Notes under the pieces: model-generated
Told to the model about the DNA's origin: nothing
What the model saw: the letters and a program-made list of their open reading frames with translations, nothing else
Databases searched by the model: none
Assembly (NCBI GenBank): GCA_036013505.1
Contig: CP107851.1
Span: forward strand, 5,606,001 to 5,670,000
Reading direction: 5' to 3'
From: Streptomyces sp. NBC_00510
GTDB taxonomy: Bacteria; Actinomycetota; Actinomycetes; Streptomycetales; Streptomycetaceae
DNA: 64,000 bases
Translations under genes and position numbers: made by a program
Part shown: positions 1 to 10,252 of the stretch, piece by piece
Layout: each line of letters opens with the position of its first letter
Position numbering within the stretch: the stretch's first letter is position 1

Positions 1-2049
<2,049 letters not shown>

Positions 2050-2063
2050 CGTACCCGGCTGAC

Positions 2064-2101
2064 GGCCGTCGTGCCACACACGGAAGGGGCTGACGACGGC
2101 C
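2064..2101 (+). terminator. Hairpin terminator after the kinase gene
   Basis: A 9-bp perfect inverted repeat (GGCCGTCGT / ACGACGGCC) starts 15 bp after the kinase stop codon. There is no U-tract, which is usual in Streptomyces. Confidence 0.5.
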
Positions 2102-2475
2102 GCCGCCGGCCAACTTACGCGGCGGGGGGCCGGGGCGCCACGCGAGCGGCGGCAGGGTGACCTTCGTTCACCGTGTTCCGGCCACGGCGTCGACGCGGGT
2201 TCCACCGCGCGCCACGACCCGCCCCCGTGCCCGCCGACGTGACGGTGTCGCCGACGGGGTCCCGGAGCAAGGGCGGCCACGGGGACGCGACGTCGGGCGG
2301 CACGTGCCGCCCGAGGAGGCCCGCCCGGACGCCTCCGACGGTCCGCGGCGACCCCGGGAAGCGGCAGGAAGGCCGCCGTCACCGTGACGAGGGCTCCACC
2401 CTCCGCGCGACGACGGCCGGCCGCACCGCGAGGTCACCGGCCGTCCGCCGAACCGGTCCCGGGCCCGGGACACCG
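2102..2475. other. Gap without a convincing gene
   Basis: The stretch is very GC-rich. The open frames crossing it have low-complexity Arg/Pro/Gly products typical of antisense or out-of-frame reading. It separates the 3' ends of the kinase gene and the minus-strand hydratase operon. I see no promoter, RNA or repeat in it beyond the kinase terminator. Confidence 0.5.
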
Positions 2476-3255
2476 TCACCGCACGCGGTGCTCCCGGGTG
2501 CGGTGCGCGAACAGCCGGGCCTGGTGCTCGGGCGGGAGGTTGCCGAGGGCGATGAGGTGCGGCGCGTGCGCGAAGGCCTGGGCCCGCGCGGCCTCGTGGG
2601 CCGACCAGACGGCGCGGACGGTGCCCTGCACGGCCTCGGTGGGGTGGGCCGCCAGGACCGCCGCCGCGCGCAGGGCCGCGTCGAGCAGCAGCGGGCCGGG
2701 CACGACCTCCGAGACCAGCCCGGTCTCGTGGGCCCGCCGGGCGCCGATCCGCTCCGCGGTGCCCATCAGGGCCATGCGCATCACCTCGCCGTAGGGCATG
2801 CGCTGCGCCATGGCGATGGCCTCGTACGCGCTGACCATGCCGTAGCTGGTGTGCGGGTCGAAGAAGGTGGCGTGCTCGGCGGCGATGACGAACTCGCACT
2901 CGCCGAGCAGGTAGAAGGCGCCGCCGCAGGCCATGCCGTTGACGGCGGCGATGACCGGCTTCCACAGGTCGTTGGCCTTGGGCCCGACCGTCAGCAGTGG
3001 GTCGTCGACGGCGTACGGCGAGGGCGGCTGCGGGACCTGCACCGCGCGGTCCAGGCCGGTGCAGAAGGCGCGGTCGCCGGCTCCGGTGAGGACGACGGCG
3101 CGGACCTCGTCGCCGGCGCGGAACTCCCGCCAGAGCGCGCTCAGCCCCGCGGCCGTGGCGAGGTCGATCGCGTTGTGCCGTTCCGGCCGGTCGAGGGTGA
3201 CGACGGCGACGCCGTCCTTGGTCTCACAGCGCAAGCCAGCGGGGGATGCCGTCAT
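2476..3255 (-). CDS. Enoyl-CoA hydratase/isomerase (crotonase family)
   Basis: A 259-residue crotonase-fold protein of normal family length. The CoA-binding/oxyanion segments are visible: FCTGLD near residue 65 and GMACGGAFYLLG near 108-118, where the peptide NHs stabilise the thioester enolate. The expected reaction is hydration or isomerisation of an enoyl-CoA. It is the third gene of a minus-strand operon. Its start overlaps the upstream DUF35 gene by 32 bp, so translation is probably coupled. With the thiolase-like and DUF35 genes, and the divergent acyl-CoA ligase under two palindromic operators, it belongs to a CoA-dependent degradation pathway. The exact substrate is unknown. The family call is secure; hydratase versus isomerase is not resolved. 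Confidence 0.88.
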   Translation of the reverse strand: MTASPAGLRCETKDGVAVVTLDRPERHNAIDLATAAGLSALWREFRAGDEVRAVVLTGAGDRAFCTGLDRAVQVPQPPSPYAVDDPLLTVGPKANDLWKPVIAAVNGMACGGAFYLLGECEFVIAAEHATFFDPHTSYGMVSAYEAIAMAQRMPYGEVMRMALMGTAERIGARRAHETGLVSEVVPGPLLLDAALRAAAVLAAHPTEAVQGTVRAVWSAHEAARAQAFAHAPHLIALGNLPPEHQARLFAHRTREHRVR

Positions 3256-3631
3256 GGAAGACCGCCTTCACGGGGGCGCCGATGCGGATGCGGGCGGGGT
3301 CGAAGGAGTCCAGCCGGGCGTCCGGTGCCGTGACCAGGTTGCCCACCAGCCGGATCCGGGGGTCCTCGGCGAGTTCGACGAGGACCACGTTGTACGGGGC
3401 CTGCTCGGCGTAGCCGGACAGCAGCGGGGGATGGGGGACGACGTACGACCAGACGCGTCCGCGGCCGCTCACCGGCCGCCACTCGCAGGCGAAGGAGTGG
3501 CAGTACGGGCAGCACGGGCGCGGCGGGAAGCGCAGCCGTCCGCAGTCCGCGCAGGCCTGGACGCGCAGTTCGCCGGCCCGGGCGTACTCCCAGAAGGGGG
3601 CGCCGTCGTCGTCGGTGACGGGGCTCAGCAT
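3224..3631 (-). CDS. DUF35 / OB-fold protein with N-terminal zinc ribbon (ChsH2-type partner)
   Basis: A 135-residue protein. An N-terminal rubredoxin-like zinc ribbon has cysteines at 27, 30, 40/41 and 44 (CADC, CCPYC), followed by an OB-fold domain (about 55-125). Such proteins partner thiolase-superfamily proteins: in steroid side-chain degradation the DUF35 part of ChsH2 complexes with the aldolase Ltp2, and in archaea DUF35 proteins bridge thiolase and HMG-CoA synthase. The gene sits directly downstream of a thiolase-like gene (1-bp gap) and overlaps the hydratase gene, as expected for a stable complex. It has no catalytic residues of its own that I can name; a scaffolding or substrate-channel role is inferred. 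Confidence 0.85.
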   Translation of the reverse strand: MLSPVTDDDGAPFWEYARAGELRVQACADCGRLRFPPRPCCPYCHSFACEWRPVSGRGRVWSYVVPHPPLLSGYAEQAPYNVVLVELAEDPRIRLVGNLVTAPDARLDSFDPARIRIGAPVKAVFHDGIPRWLAL

Positions 3632-3632
3632 G

Positions 3633-4781
3633 TCAGCTCCTCAGGATCAGGGCGGAGGTCGGGACGCCCTCGCCCGCCGTGACCAGGCAGGTCCGCGCGC
3701 CGGGCACCTGGGCGGTGGAGGTGCCGCGCAACTGCCGCACGCCCTCGGTGATGAGGTTGAAGCCGTGGACGTACGCCTCGCTCAGCCCGCCCCCGGAGGT
3801 GTTCAGCGGCAGCCGGCCGCCGATCTCCAGGGCGCCGCCCTCGGTGAAGGCGCCCCCCTCCCCGCGGGCGCAGAAGCCGTAGCCCTCCAGGGAGAGCGGG
3901 ACCAGGGCGGTGAACGCGTCGTAGATCTGGGCGACGTCGATGTCCTGCGGGGTGAGGTCGGCGTGCTTCCACAGGTGGCGGGCGGCGGTCCAGGCGGGGC
4001 CCGTCAGGGGGTCGTCGGTCCAGTAGTTGACCATGCCGTGGTGCTGGGCCGGCAGGCCCTGGGCGACGGAGTGGACGTAGACGGGCCGCTGCCGGCCGTC
4101 GCGGGCGCGGTCGGCGGAGACCACGACGCAGGCCAGGGCGCCGTCGGTCTCCAGGCAGTTGTCGTAGAGGCAGAGCGGCTCGCTGATCCAGCGCGAGGTC
4201 ATGTACATCTCGCGGGTCAGCGGGCGTTCGTACATGATCGCGGCCGGGTTCTGGTTGGCGCGGTTGCGGCAGGCCAGGGCGACGTTGAAGAGGTGGTCGC
4301 GGGTGGCGCCGTACTCGTGCAGGTAGCGGCGGGTCAGCATGCCGATCTCGTCGGCGGGCCGCAGCAGGCCGAAGGGCCGGGTCCACTGGGCGGGGGTGGG
4401 CAGTTGGACGGTGGTGTTCGTCCACGGGCGCGGGCCGCTGCCGCGCTTGCGGGACCGCCAGGCGACGCCCACGGTGGCCTGCCCGGTGGCGACGGCGGCG
4501 GCGAGGTGGGCGACGGTGGCGCAGGAACCACCGCCGCCGAAGCCGGCCTTGGAGAAGAAGGTGAGGTCGCCGAGGCCGACGGCCTTCGCCAGCTCGACCT
4601 CGTCGGTCTCCTCCATCGTGTACGACGCGAGGCCGTCGACCTCGCGCGGCTCGATCCCGGCGTCGTCGAGCGCCGCCAGGATGGCGCGGCAGGCGAGGGC
4701 CTTCTCCGACTCGGGGAGGTGCTTGGCGAAGGGAGTCGCGCCTATGCCGACGATCGCGGTGGCGTCCTTCAATGCTGACAT
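3633..4781 (-). CDS. Thiolase-superfamily lipid-transfer protein, Ltp2-like aldolase candidate
   Basis: A 382-residue SCP2-thiolase-like protein beginning with the IVGIGATPF segment typical of this branch. It has a Gly-rich GGGGSCATVAHLAA segment and tyrosines in QIYDAF (about Tyr287) and EAYVHG (about Tyr337). Their 50-residue spacing equals that reported for two active-site tyrosines of the retro-aldolase Ltp2 (294 and 344). Together with the adjacent DUF35 gene this suggests an Ltp2-ChsH2-type C-C bond-cleaving complex rather than a simple thiolase. The ATG at 4781 overlaps a CTGAC-N5-GTCAG operator. An in-frame TTG three codons in (4772) is an alternative start. First gene of the thiolase-DUF35-hydratase operon. 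Confidence 0.82.
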   Translation of the reverse strand: MSALKDATAIVGIGATPFAKHLPESEKALACRAILAALDDAGIEPREVDGLASYTMEETDEVELAKAVGLGDLTFFSKAGFGGGGSCATVAHLAAAVATGQATVGVAWRSRKRGSGPRPWTNTTVQLPTPAQWTRPFGLLRPADEIGMLTRRYLHEYGATRDHLFNVALACRNRANQNPAAIMYERPLTREMYMTSRWISEPLCLYDNCLETDGALACVVVSADRARDGRQRPVYVHSVAQGLPAQHHGMVNYWTDDPLTGPAWTAARHLWKHADLTPQDIDVAQIYDAFTALVPLSLEGYGFCARGEGGAFTEGGALEIGGRLPLNTSGGGLSEAYVHGFNLITEGVRQLRGTSTAQVPGARTCLVTAGEGVPTSALILRS

Positions 4782-4789
4782 TCCGTCAG
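4775..4789. promoter_or_regulatory. CTGAC-N5-GTCAG operator, site 1
   Basis: CTGACATTCCGTCAG is a perfect 5+5 palindrome that overlaps the start codon of the thiolase-like gene. It is one of seven copies in the window and one of two in this divergent promoter region. A bound repressor here would block the thiolase operon directly. Confidence 0.72.
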
Positions 4790-4801
4790 GCTATCGCTAA
4801 T

Positions 4802-4816
4802 CTGACGGATAGTCAG
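4802..4816. promoter_or_regulatory. CTGAC-N5-GTCAG operator, site 2
   Basis: CTGACGGATAGTCAG lies 27 bp centre-to-centre from site 1 and 23 bp before the acyl-CoA ligase start. The pair sits between two divergent catabolic operons, the usual position of a TetR-type repressor site. Confidence 0.75.
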
Positions 4817-4838
4817 CTTATGGGGAGGTGCTCGGCGC

Positions 4839-6413
4839 ATGCGCGGTGACCTGGAGTGGGGCAGCGTTGCACGGCTCGTGCGGGAGGCCGCGCGGCGCTG
4901 GGGGGAGCGCGAGGCGGTCGTGGACGGCCGGACACGCGTCACGTACGCGGAGCTCGGTGCCCGGGTCGAGCGCGCCGCCGCGGCGGCCGTCGCCTCCGGG
5001 ATCGCCCCGGGGGACCGGGTCGCCGTCTGGGCGCCCAACACGCTCGACTGGATCACCGCCGCCCTGGGCTCGGTCACCGCCGGCGGGGTGCTCGTCCCGC
5101 TCAACACCCGCTCCAAGGGCGCGGAGGCGGCCTACGTGCTGCGCCGCACCCGCGCCCGGCTGCTCTTCGTCACGGGCACCTTCCTCGGCACCTCCTACGT
5201 CGCCTCGCTGCGGCGCGCGACGCAGGAGCATCCGCTGCCGGACCTGGAACAGGTCGTCGTCCTCTCCGACGCGGCGCCGGAAGGCCACGGCTACCGGCGC
5301 TGGAAGGACTTCCTGGCCGCGGGCGACCCCGTCACCGGTGCGGCGGTACGGGCCCGTTCCGACGCGATCGACGGCTCGGCGCCCTCGGACATCACCTTCA
5401 CCTCCGGGACGACCGGCCACCCCAAGGGCGCGGTGGTCACCCACGCCCAGACCCTGCGCGTCTACGACGTCTGGGCGGACCTGGCCGGGCTGGAGGAGGG
5501 CGACCGCTACCTGATCGTCAACCCGTTCTTCCACACCTTCGGCTACAAGGCCGGGATCATCGCGTGCCTGATGCGCGGCGCGACGATGATCCCGCAGCCG
5601 GTGTTCGACGTGGGCACCGTCCTGGCCAACATCGCCGCCGAACGCGTCACCGTGCTGCCGGGGCCGCCCACCCTCCACCAGTCGGTCCTCGACCACCCCG
5701 AACGGGCCCAGCACGACCTGAGCTCGCTGCGGCTGGTCGTGACGGGCGCGTCCGTGATCCCGCTGCAACTGGTGGAACGGCTGCGCAGCGAGCTGAAGAT
5801 CGCCACGGTGCTGACCGCCTACGGGCTGACGGAGGCGAGCGGCACCGTGACGATGTGCCGGCGCGGCGACCCCGCGGAGGTGGTGGCCGCGACCTCCGGG
5901 CGGGCCATCCCCGACACGGAGGTGCGGGTGCTCTCCGAGGGGCCGGGCCGCCCCGGCGAGGTCCTGGTGCGCGGCTACCACGTCATGTCCGGCTACTGGG
6001 AGGACCCGGGGGCCACGGCCGAGGCCGTCGACGCGGACGGCTGGCTGCACACGGGGGACGTGGGCGTGATGGACGCCGACGGCAACCTGCGCATCACCGA
6101 CCGCATCAAGGACATGTTCATCGTCGGCGGGTTCAACGCCTACCCCGCGGAGATCGAGCAGGCGCTCGCCCGCCACCCGGACGTGGTGGAGGCGGCGGTG
6201 GTGGGCGTCCCCGACCCGCGGCTCGGCGAGGTCGGCCGCGCGTACGTCGTGCGGCGGGACGGGGCCGTGGTCACCGCGGACGACCTGATCGCCTGGTCCC
6301 GGCGGGAGATGGCCAACTACAAGGTCCCGCGCGAGGTCGCGTTCCTGGCGGAACTGCCGCGCAACGCGAGCGGGAAGGTGCTCAAGACGCAGTTGCGGGG
6401 ACGGGGACGATGA
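4839..6413 (+). CDS. Acyl-CoA synthetase (AMP-forming, FadD family)
   Basis: A 524-residue ANL-superfamily ligase that would activate a carboxylic acid to its CoA thioester via an acyl-adenylate. The P-loop-like A3 motif TSGTTGHPKG lies near residue 187. The YGLTEASG motif, the adenylate-binding GWLHTGD segment and a C-terminal lysine in RNASGKVLK (A10, adenylation) are all visible. Length and motif order are normal. The start has a good RBS (GGGGAGG, 10 bp upstream). It is divergent from the thiolase operon and shares two CTGAC-N5-GTCAG operators with it, so it probably carries out the entry reaction of the same pathway. It resembles FadD3-type ligases of steroid-ring degradation, but the substrate is not determined by the motifs. 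Confidence 0.88.
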   Translation: MRGDLEWGSVARLVREAARRWGEREAVVDGRTRVTYAELGARVERAAAAAVASGIAPGDRVAVWAPNTLDWITAALGSVTAGGVLVPLNTRSKGAEAAYVLRRTRARLLFVTGTFLGTSYVASLRRATQEHPLPDLEQVVVLSDAAPEGHGYRRWKDFLAAGDPVTGAAVRARSDAIDGSAPSDITFTSGTTGHPKGAVVTHAQTLRVYDVWADLAGLEEGDRYLIVNPFFHTFGYKAGIIACLMRGATMIPQPVFDVGTVLANIAAERVTVLPGPPTLHQSVLDHPERAQHDLSSLRLVVTGASVIPLQLVERLRSELKIATVLTAYGLTEASGTVTMCRRGDPAEVVAATSGRAIPDTEVRVLSEGPGRPGEVLVRGYHVMSGYWEDPGATAEAVDADGWLHTGDVGVMDADGNLRITDRIKDMFIVGGFNAYPAEIEQALARHPDVVEAAVVGVPDPRLGEVGRAYVVRRDGAVVTADDLIAWSRREMANYKVPREVAFLAELPRNASGKVLKTQLRGRGR

Positions 6414-6561
6414 GGAGCGCGCCGGGTGTCAGGGGGTGCGGAAGTCGTCGGGCGAGACGATCGTCTGGTGCCGGTTGTCCGCGCCGTCCGCGGCGGCGGC
6501 CGGGAGCGCGGCGGCGAGGAGCCCGGCCGGTGGACTTCGGCGCGATCCGGGGCATGACAAA

Positions 6562-6598
6562 GACCGACTGCGGCGCCCCCTCCGCGCCGCAGTCGGTC
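6562..6598. terminator. Perfect 15-bp hairpin terminator between convergent genes
   Basis: Arms GACCGACTGCGGCGC / GCGCCGCAGTCGGTC with a 7-nt loop lie between the 3' ends of the acyl-CoA ligase gene and the minus-strand afsS. It probably acts in both directions. The rest of the 6414-6731 gap shows no convincing gene. Confidence 0.75.
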
Positions 6599-6731
6599 CA
6601 TGGATCCCTTGTGCCGTCCCCCGCTCCTTGAGGCGCTCCCCCCTGGTGCGCCCTCAGGCCGCGCTGCTTCCCCCGTGGTGGTGCTGTCCCCCGTGCCCCC
6701 TCGGGCCGGCCGTCCGCCGATCAGGCACCGG

Positions 6732-6866
6732 TCAGGGCGAGTGCCAGTTGTCAGGCTTGACCGTGGTGTCGTCGCCCTTGACCTTGGGCTCCTCGATCTC
6801 CTCGGTCTCGACGACTTCCGGCTCTTCCTCGACGGTGGAGCCGGACTCGGGTGCCGTCTCGCTCAT
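6732..6866 (-). CDS. afsS: AfsS-like small acidic protein
   Basis: A 44-codon ORF, too short for usual ORF cut-offs, with a strong RBS (GGGGAGG 4-5 bp before the ATG at 6866). The product is very acidic (a Glu/Val-rich centre with EEEPEVVETEEIEEP) and ends in TTVKPDNWHSP. That tail recalls the Thr-x-x-x-Asn-x-His repeats of AfsS-type sigma-like proteins. It lies 174 bp downstream of an afsR-type gene on the same strand, as afsS does in Streptomyces coelicolor. AfsS is the small effector that AfsR activates to raise antibiotic production. At 44 residues it is shorter than the S. coelicolor protein and has one tail unit instead of several. A SARP-type repeat lies in the upstream gap. Confidence 0.7.
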   Translation of the reverse strand: MSETAPESGSTVEEEPEVVETEEIEEPKVKGDDTTVKPDNWHSP

Positions 6867-6975
6867 GGTGCCTCCCCTTGTGGTGGGACTGGGCCGATAC
6901 GAAGCCCGCCTGGCAACGACCCCCGTGCGCTACCAGGCGGGCAGCTCTTGCAGTGATGGAATCGTGGCAGGCCTC

Positions 6976-6993
6976 GATAATCAACCGATAAAC
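6976..6993 (-). promoter_or_regulatory. Candidate AfsR (SARP) box in front of afsS
   Basis: On the minus strand two heptamers, GTTTATC and GATTATC, stand in direct orientation 11 bp apart (4-bp spacer), with a -10-like CACGAT about 9 bp further on. Heptamer direct repeats with an 11-bp period just upstream of the -10 are the signature of SARP-activated promoters. The AT-rich patch stands out from its surroundings. Confidence 0.6.
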
Positions 6994-7040
6994 GGAACTG
7001 TTGATGTCCTGTATCAGCGGTGTTGCGTGGTGCGGAACCG

Positions 7041-9977
7041 CTATACGGCGATCGCCGGGGCGGCGGGACCGTGGAGCAGGAGCCGGACCTCGGCGGCGTC
7101 GGGGGAGCCCAGCGCGACGAAGGACGCCAGGGCGTCCCGCCAGCAGGCGCGGGCACGGTCCACCTGGCCCACCTCGGCGAGCGCGCGCCCGAGGACGGTG
7201 AGCACCTTTGCGTGATAGAGCTCGCCCCCCAGATCGCGCAGCGCGTTCAGCGACTGCTCGGCCAGCGAGGCCGATTGACGGTGGGCACCGGAGGACAGAT
7301 GCACCTCCGCCATACGGAAGAGGCACATGGCCTCCCAGAACTGCTGTCGCGCCGCTCTGAAGACGGGGAGCGCCTCGGAGAGCGACGCCAGGGCCTCCTC
7401 GCGGCGACCGGCCGCCGTCAGCGCGATGGCGAACGCGTACAGGCCGTTGCCGAGACGGAACCCGGCCCGCAGCTCGCGGTAGATCGACAGGGCCTGCCCC
7501 GCCGAGGCCACGGCGGCAGAGACGTCCCCGAGTTCGATCTGGGCGCGTGACAGGTTGCTCAGCGCGGCGGCGCCGCCATGGCGGTTGCCGTCGGCCACGA
7601 AGGCCTCCAGGGCCTGGGAATGATGGTCAGCGCAGTCCTGGAAGCGCCGCGACGCGAGGGCGACCATCCCGCGCAGGTTGGGGGCGTAACTGCTGGTCAG
7701 AGGGTCGTCGACGGCACGCCCGAGCGCGAGGCTGCGTTCGGCCTCCCGGTCGGCCTCCTCCAGTCGTCCGGCCAGGACGTACTGCTGGCCCAGCAGCACG
7801 CGGGCCCGGCCCTCCACGAGCGGCTCGCCGCAGGCGTCGGCCGTCGCGACGAGGGAGCGCGTCGCGTGCTCGTATTGGCGCGCGTAGATCCCGGACTCCA
7901 TCAGGTCCTGGCTCACGAGCAGCAGGTCGACGGCCCGCCGCATCGGGCCCTCGCAACCGCCGGCGGCAGCCTGCCGGACGGCGGCGAGGAGACTGGGCGC
8001 CTCGGTGAACAGCCAGTCCAGGCCCTCCTCGCGGGAGCCGAAGGGCATTCCGGCGCGGCCCACGGGGGCCAGGTGCGCGAGCAGGCGGTCGCCGGGGTTC
8101 TCCAGCTCGTAGGCGCACATCGCCGACGCGAGGTAGAAGTCCAGCAGCCGGGACACCGCCGCGCAGCGGGCGTCGTCCCCTTCGTGGCGCTCGGCGCAGT
8201 CGCGGGCGTACAGGCGGACCAGGTCGTGGTAGCGGTAGCGGGCGGGTGCGGCGGACTCGATCAGGCTGATGTCGACCAGCGTCTCGAGCAGTTCCTCGGC
8301 GTCGTAGACGTCCAGGTCGAGGACGGCCGCCGCCGCCTCCAACGAGATGTCCGGGCCGTCGGCGAGGGCCAGCAGGCGGAAGGCACGGGCCTGCTGCGCG
8401 GTGAGCTGGCCGTAGCCGAGTTCGAAGGTGGCCTTGACGGCGAGGTCGCCGGCCTTGAGTTCGTCCAGGCGGCGCCGTTCGTCGCTGAGCTTGCGGGCGA
8501 GGAAGGAGACCGTCCAGGTGCGGCGGGTGGCCAGGCGGGAGGCGGCGATGCGGATGGCGAGCGGCAGGAAGCCGCAGGCGGCGACGACGTCGAGGGCGGC
8601 CTGGCGTTCGGCGGCGACGCGTTCCTCCCCGACGATGCGGGTGAAGAGCAGCAGGGCCTCTTCCGGGCTCATGACGTCGAGGTCGACCAGGTGGGCCCCG
8701 GCCAGGTCGACCATGCGGACCCGGCTGGTGATCAGCGCGGCGCAGCCGGGCGTGCCCGGCAGGAGATGACGGACCTGGGCGGCGTCGTGGGCGTTGTCCA
8801 GCAGGGCCAGGATCCGGCGGCCCGCGAGGGTGGAGCGGTAGAGCGCCGCGCGGTCGGCGAGGGACTCGGGTATCGCGGAGTCGGTGACACCGAGGGAGCG
8901 CAGGAAGGAGGCGAGCACCGTCTCGGGTTCGGCGGGCCGCGCGGCGGTGCCCTGGAGGTCGACGTAGAGCTGGCCGTCGGGGAAGGTGCCCGCGACGGCG
9001 TGGGCGACGTGGACGGCGAGGGTCGTCTTGCCGACTCCGCCGATGCCGGCGACGGCGGAGACCGACATGACGCCGCCCTCCGCCGAGGACGCGGCCAGGC
9101 GCTCGCCGAGCTCGCGGACGAAGGCGACGCGGCCCGTGAAGTCGGCGACGGTGGCGGGCAGCTGGGCCGGACGCACCGGCTCCGCGACGGCCTCGGCCTG
9201 CGGGACGGGCGGCGGCAGCAGCGACGGGTCGGCCTCCAGCACGCGCTGGTGCAGCTCGGCGAGCTCCGCGCCCGGGTCGACGCCCAGCTCGTCGTCGAGG
9301 AGACGGCGGGTGTCGGCGTAGACGCCCAGCGCCTCGGCCTGCCGCCCGCTGCGGTACAGGGCGAGCATCAGCAGGGCACGCGGGCGTTCGCGCAGCGGGT
9401 GCTCCGCGGACAGGACGGTGAGTTCGGAGACGACCTCGGCGTGGCAGCCGGCCTGCAGGTCCAGGTCGAGGCAGGTCTCGGTGAGCTGCAGCCGCCATTC
9501 CAGCAGGCGGGTGCGCTGGGTCTCGGCGTACGGGCCGGGGAGCCCGGCCAGGGGCTCGCCGTCGAAGAGGGCCAGCGCGCCGCGCAGTTCCTCGCGGGCG
9601 GTGGCCAGGTCGCCCGCCGTGCGGGCCTTCTCGGCCGCGGCCTGGTGCCGTTCGGCGAGGAACAGGTCGAAGCCGTCGCCCGGGTGCAGCACGTAGCCGC
9701 CGTCGACGGTGGCCAGGGCGTCGGCGCCGAGGGCCTTGCGGAGGCGGAAGGCGTAACTGCGCAGCGCCGCGAGCGCGGTGGGCGGTGGGTCCTCGCCCCA
9801 GACGGCGTCCAGCAGTTCCTGTGCGGTGGCCGTGCGGCCGCCGCGCAGCAGCAGCGCGCCGAGCAGTGCCTTCTGCTGTGGCGACCCGGCGGAGATCGGC
9901 TCCGTGCCGCGCCAGGCCCGCACCGGGCCGAGGACCGCGAAGCGCAGCGCTCCGCCTTGGTCCTTACCGCTTGCCAT
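7041..9977 (-). CDS. afsR: AfsR-type SARP regulator with NB-ARC ATPase and TPR domains
   Basis: A 978-residue regulator. An N-terminal OmpR-like winged helix (about 10-105) is followed by a bacterial transcriptional activator domain (about 110-255). Next comes a STAND/NB-ARC ATPase with P-loop GIGGVGKTTL near residue 310, and C-terminal TPR-like helices (about 640-970). Size and order match AfsR (993 residues in S. coelicolor), a global activator phosphorylated by AfsK that turns on afsS. I chose the ATG at 9977, preceded by GGGGGCAGG. A longer frame upstream reads as junk. The afsS-like gene and a SARP box follow, and an afsK-like kinase lies at the window start. Orthology is inferred from architecture and locus. 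Confidence 0.85.
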   Translation of the reverse strand: MASGKDQGGALRFAVLGPVRAWRGTEPISAGSPQQKALLGALLLRGGRTATAQELLDAVWGEDPPPTALAALRSYAFRLRKALGADALATVDGGYVLHPGDGFDLFLAERHQAAAEKARTAGDLATAREELRGALALFDGEPLAGLPGPYAETQRTRLLEWRLQLTETCLDLDLQAGCHAEVVSELTVLSAEHPLRERPRALLMLALYRSGRQAEALGVYADTRRLLDDELGVDPGAELAELHQRVLEADPSLLPPPVPQAEAVAEPVRPAQLPATVADFTGRVAFVRELGERLAASSAEGGVMSVSAVAGIGGVGKTTLAVHVAHAVAGTFPDGQLYVDLQGTAARPAEPETVLASFLRSLGVTDSAIPESLADRAALYRSTLAGRRILALLDNAHDAAQVRHLLPGTPGCAALITSRVRMVDLAGAHLVDLDVMSPEEALLLFTRIVGEERVAAERQAALDVVAACGFLPLAIRIAASRLATRRTWTVSFLARKLSDERRRLDELKAGDLAVKATFELGYGQLTAQQARAFRLLALADGPDISLEAAAAVLDLDVYDAEELLETLVDISLIESAAPARYRYHDLVRLYARDCAERHEGDDARCAAVSRLLDFYLASAMCAYELENPGDRLLAHLAPVGRAGMPFGSREEGLDWLFTEAPSLLAAVRQAAAGGCEGPMRRAVDLLLVSQDLMESGIYARQYEHATRSLVATADACGEPLVEGRARVLLGQQYVLAGRLEEADREAERSLALGRAVDDPLTSSYAPNLRGMVALASRRFQDCADHHSQALEAFVADGNRHGGAAALSNLSRAQIELGDVSAAVASAGQALSIYRELRAGFRLGNGLYAFAIALTAAGRREEALASLSEALPVFRAARQQFWEAMCLFRMAEVHLSSGAHRQSASLAEQSLNALRDLGGELYHAKVLTVLGRALAEVGQVDRARACWRDALASFVALGSPDAAEVRLLLHGPAAPAIAV

Positions 9978-10252
9978 GCCTGCCCCCAGGTGCCGCCGTA
10001 CCTTCGCGACGAGCGCGTATATCGATCGTTCATCACGAGCCGGAACAGTCTTCACGGACGGCGGGACCATCCCGATCGGTTCCGCCGCTTGTGCCAGTTT
10101 GCCGCCTCAACCTGTACGCGGTCACCTATGGGTGGCTTTCGGGAGGGGCGTTCCAGGGAGTAGCGGGGAATGTTCGGTCCAGTTTCATGTGAAGTGCGGG
10201 CATATGCCGTCGGTCTGACGGGTGTTCCGTCCGGGGAGGTGGAGAGCCGCCC

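Noticed and set aside
6416..6545. A possible small minus-strand peptide ending in DNRHQTIVSPDDFRTP
   Set aside because: The end looks protein-like, but there is no convincing start or RBS and the upstream half overlaps the terminator. It is kept only as a note.
7578..10163. An 861-codon open frame on the plus strand opposite afsR
   Set aside because: It is the antisense shadow of afsR: Gly/Val/Gln-rich product, no domains and no RBS. High-GC third positions keep opposite frames open.
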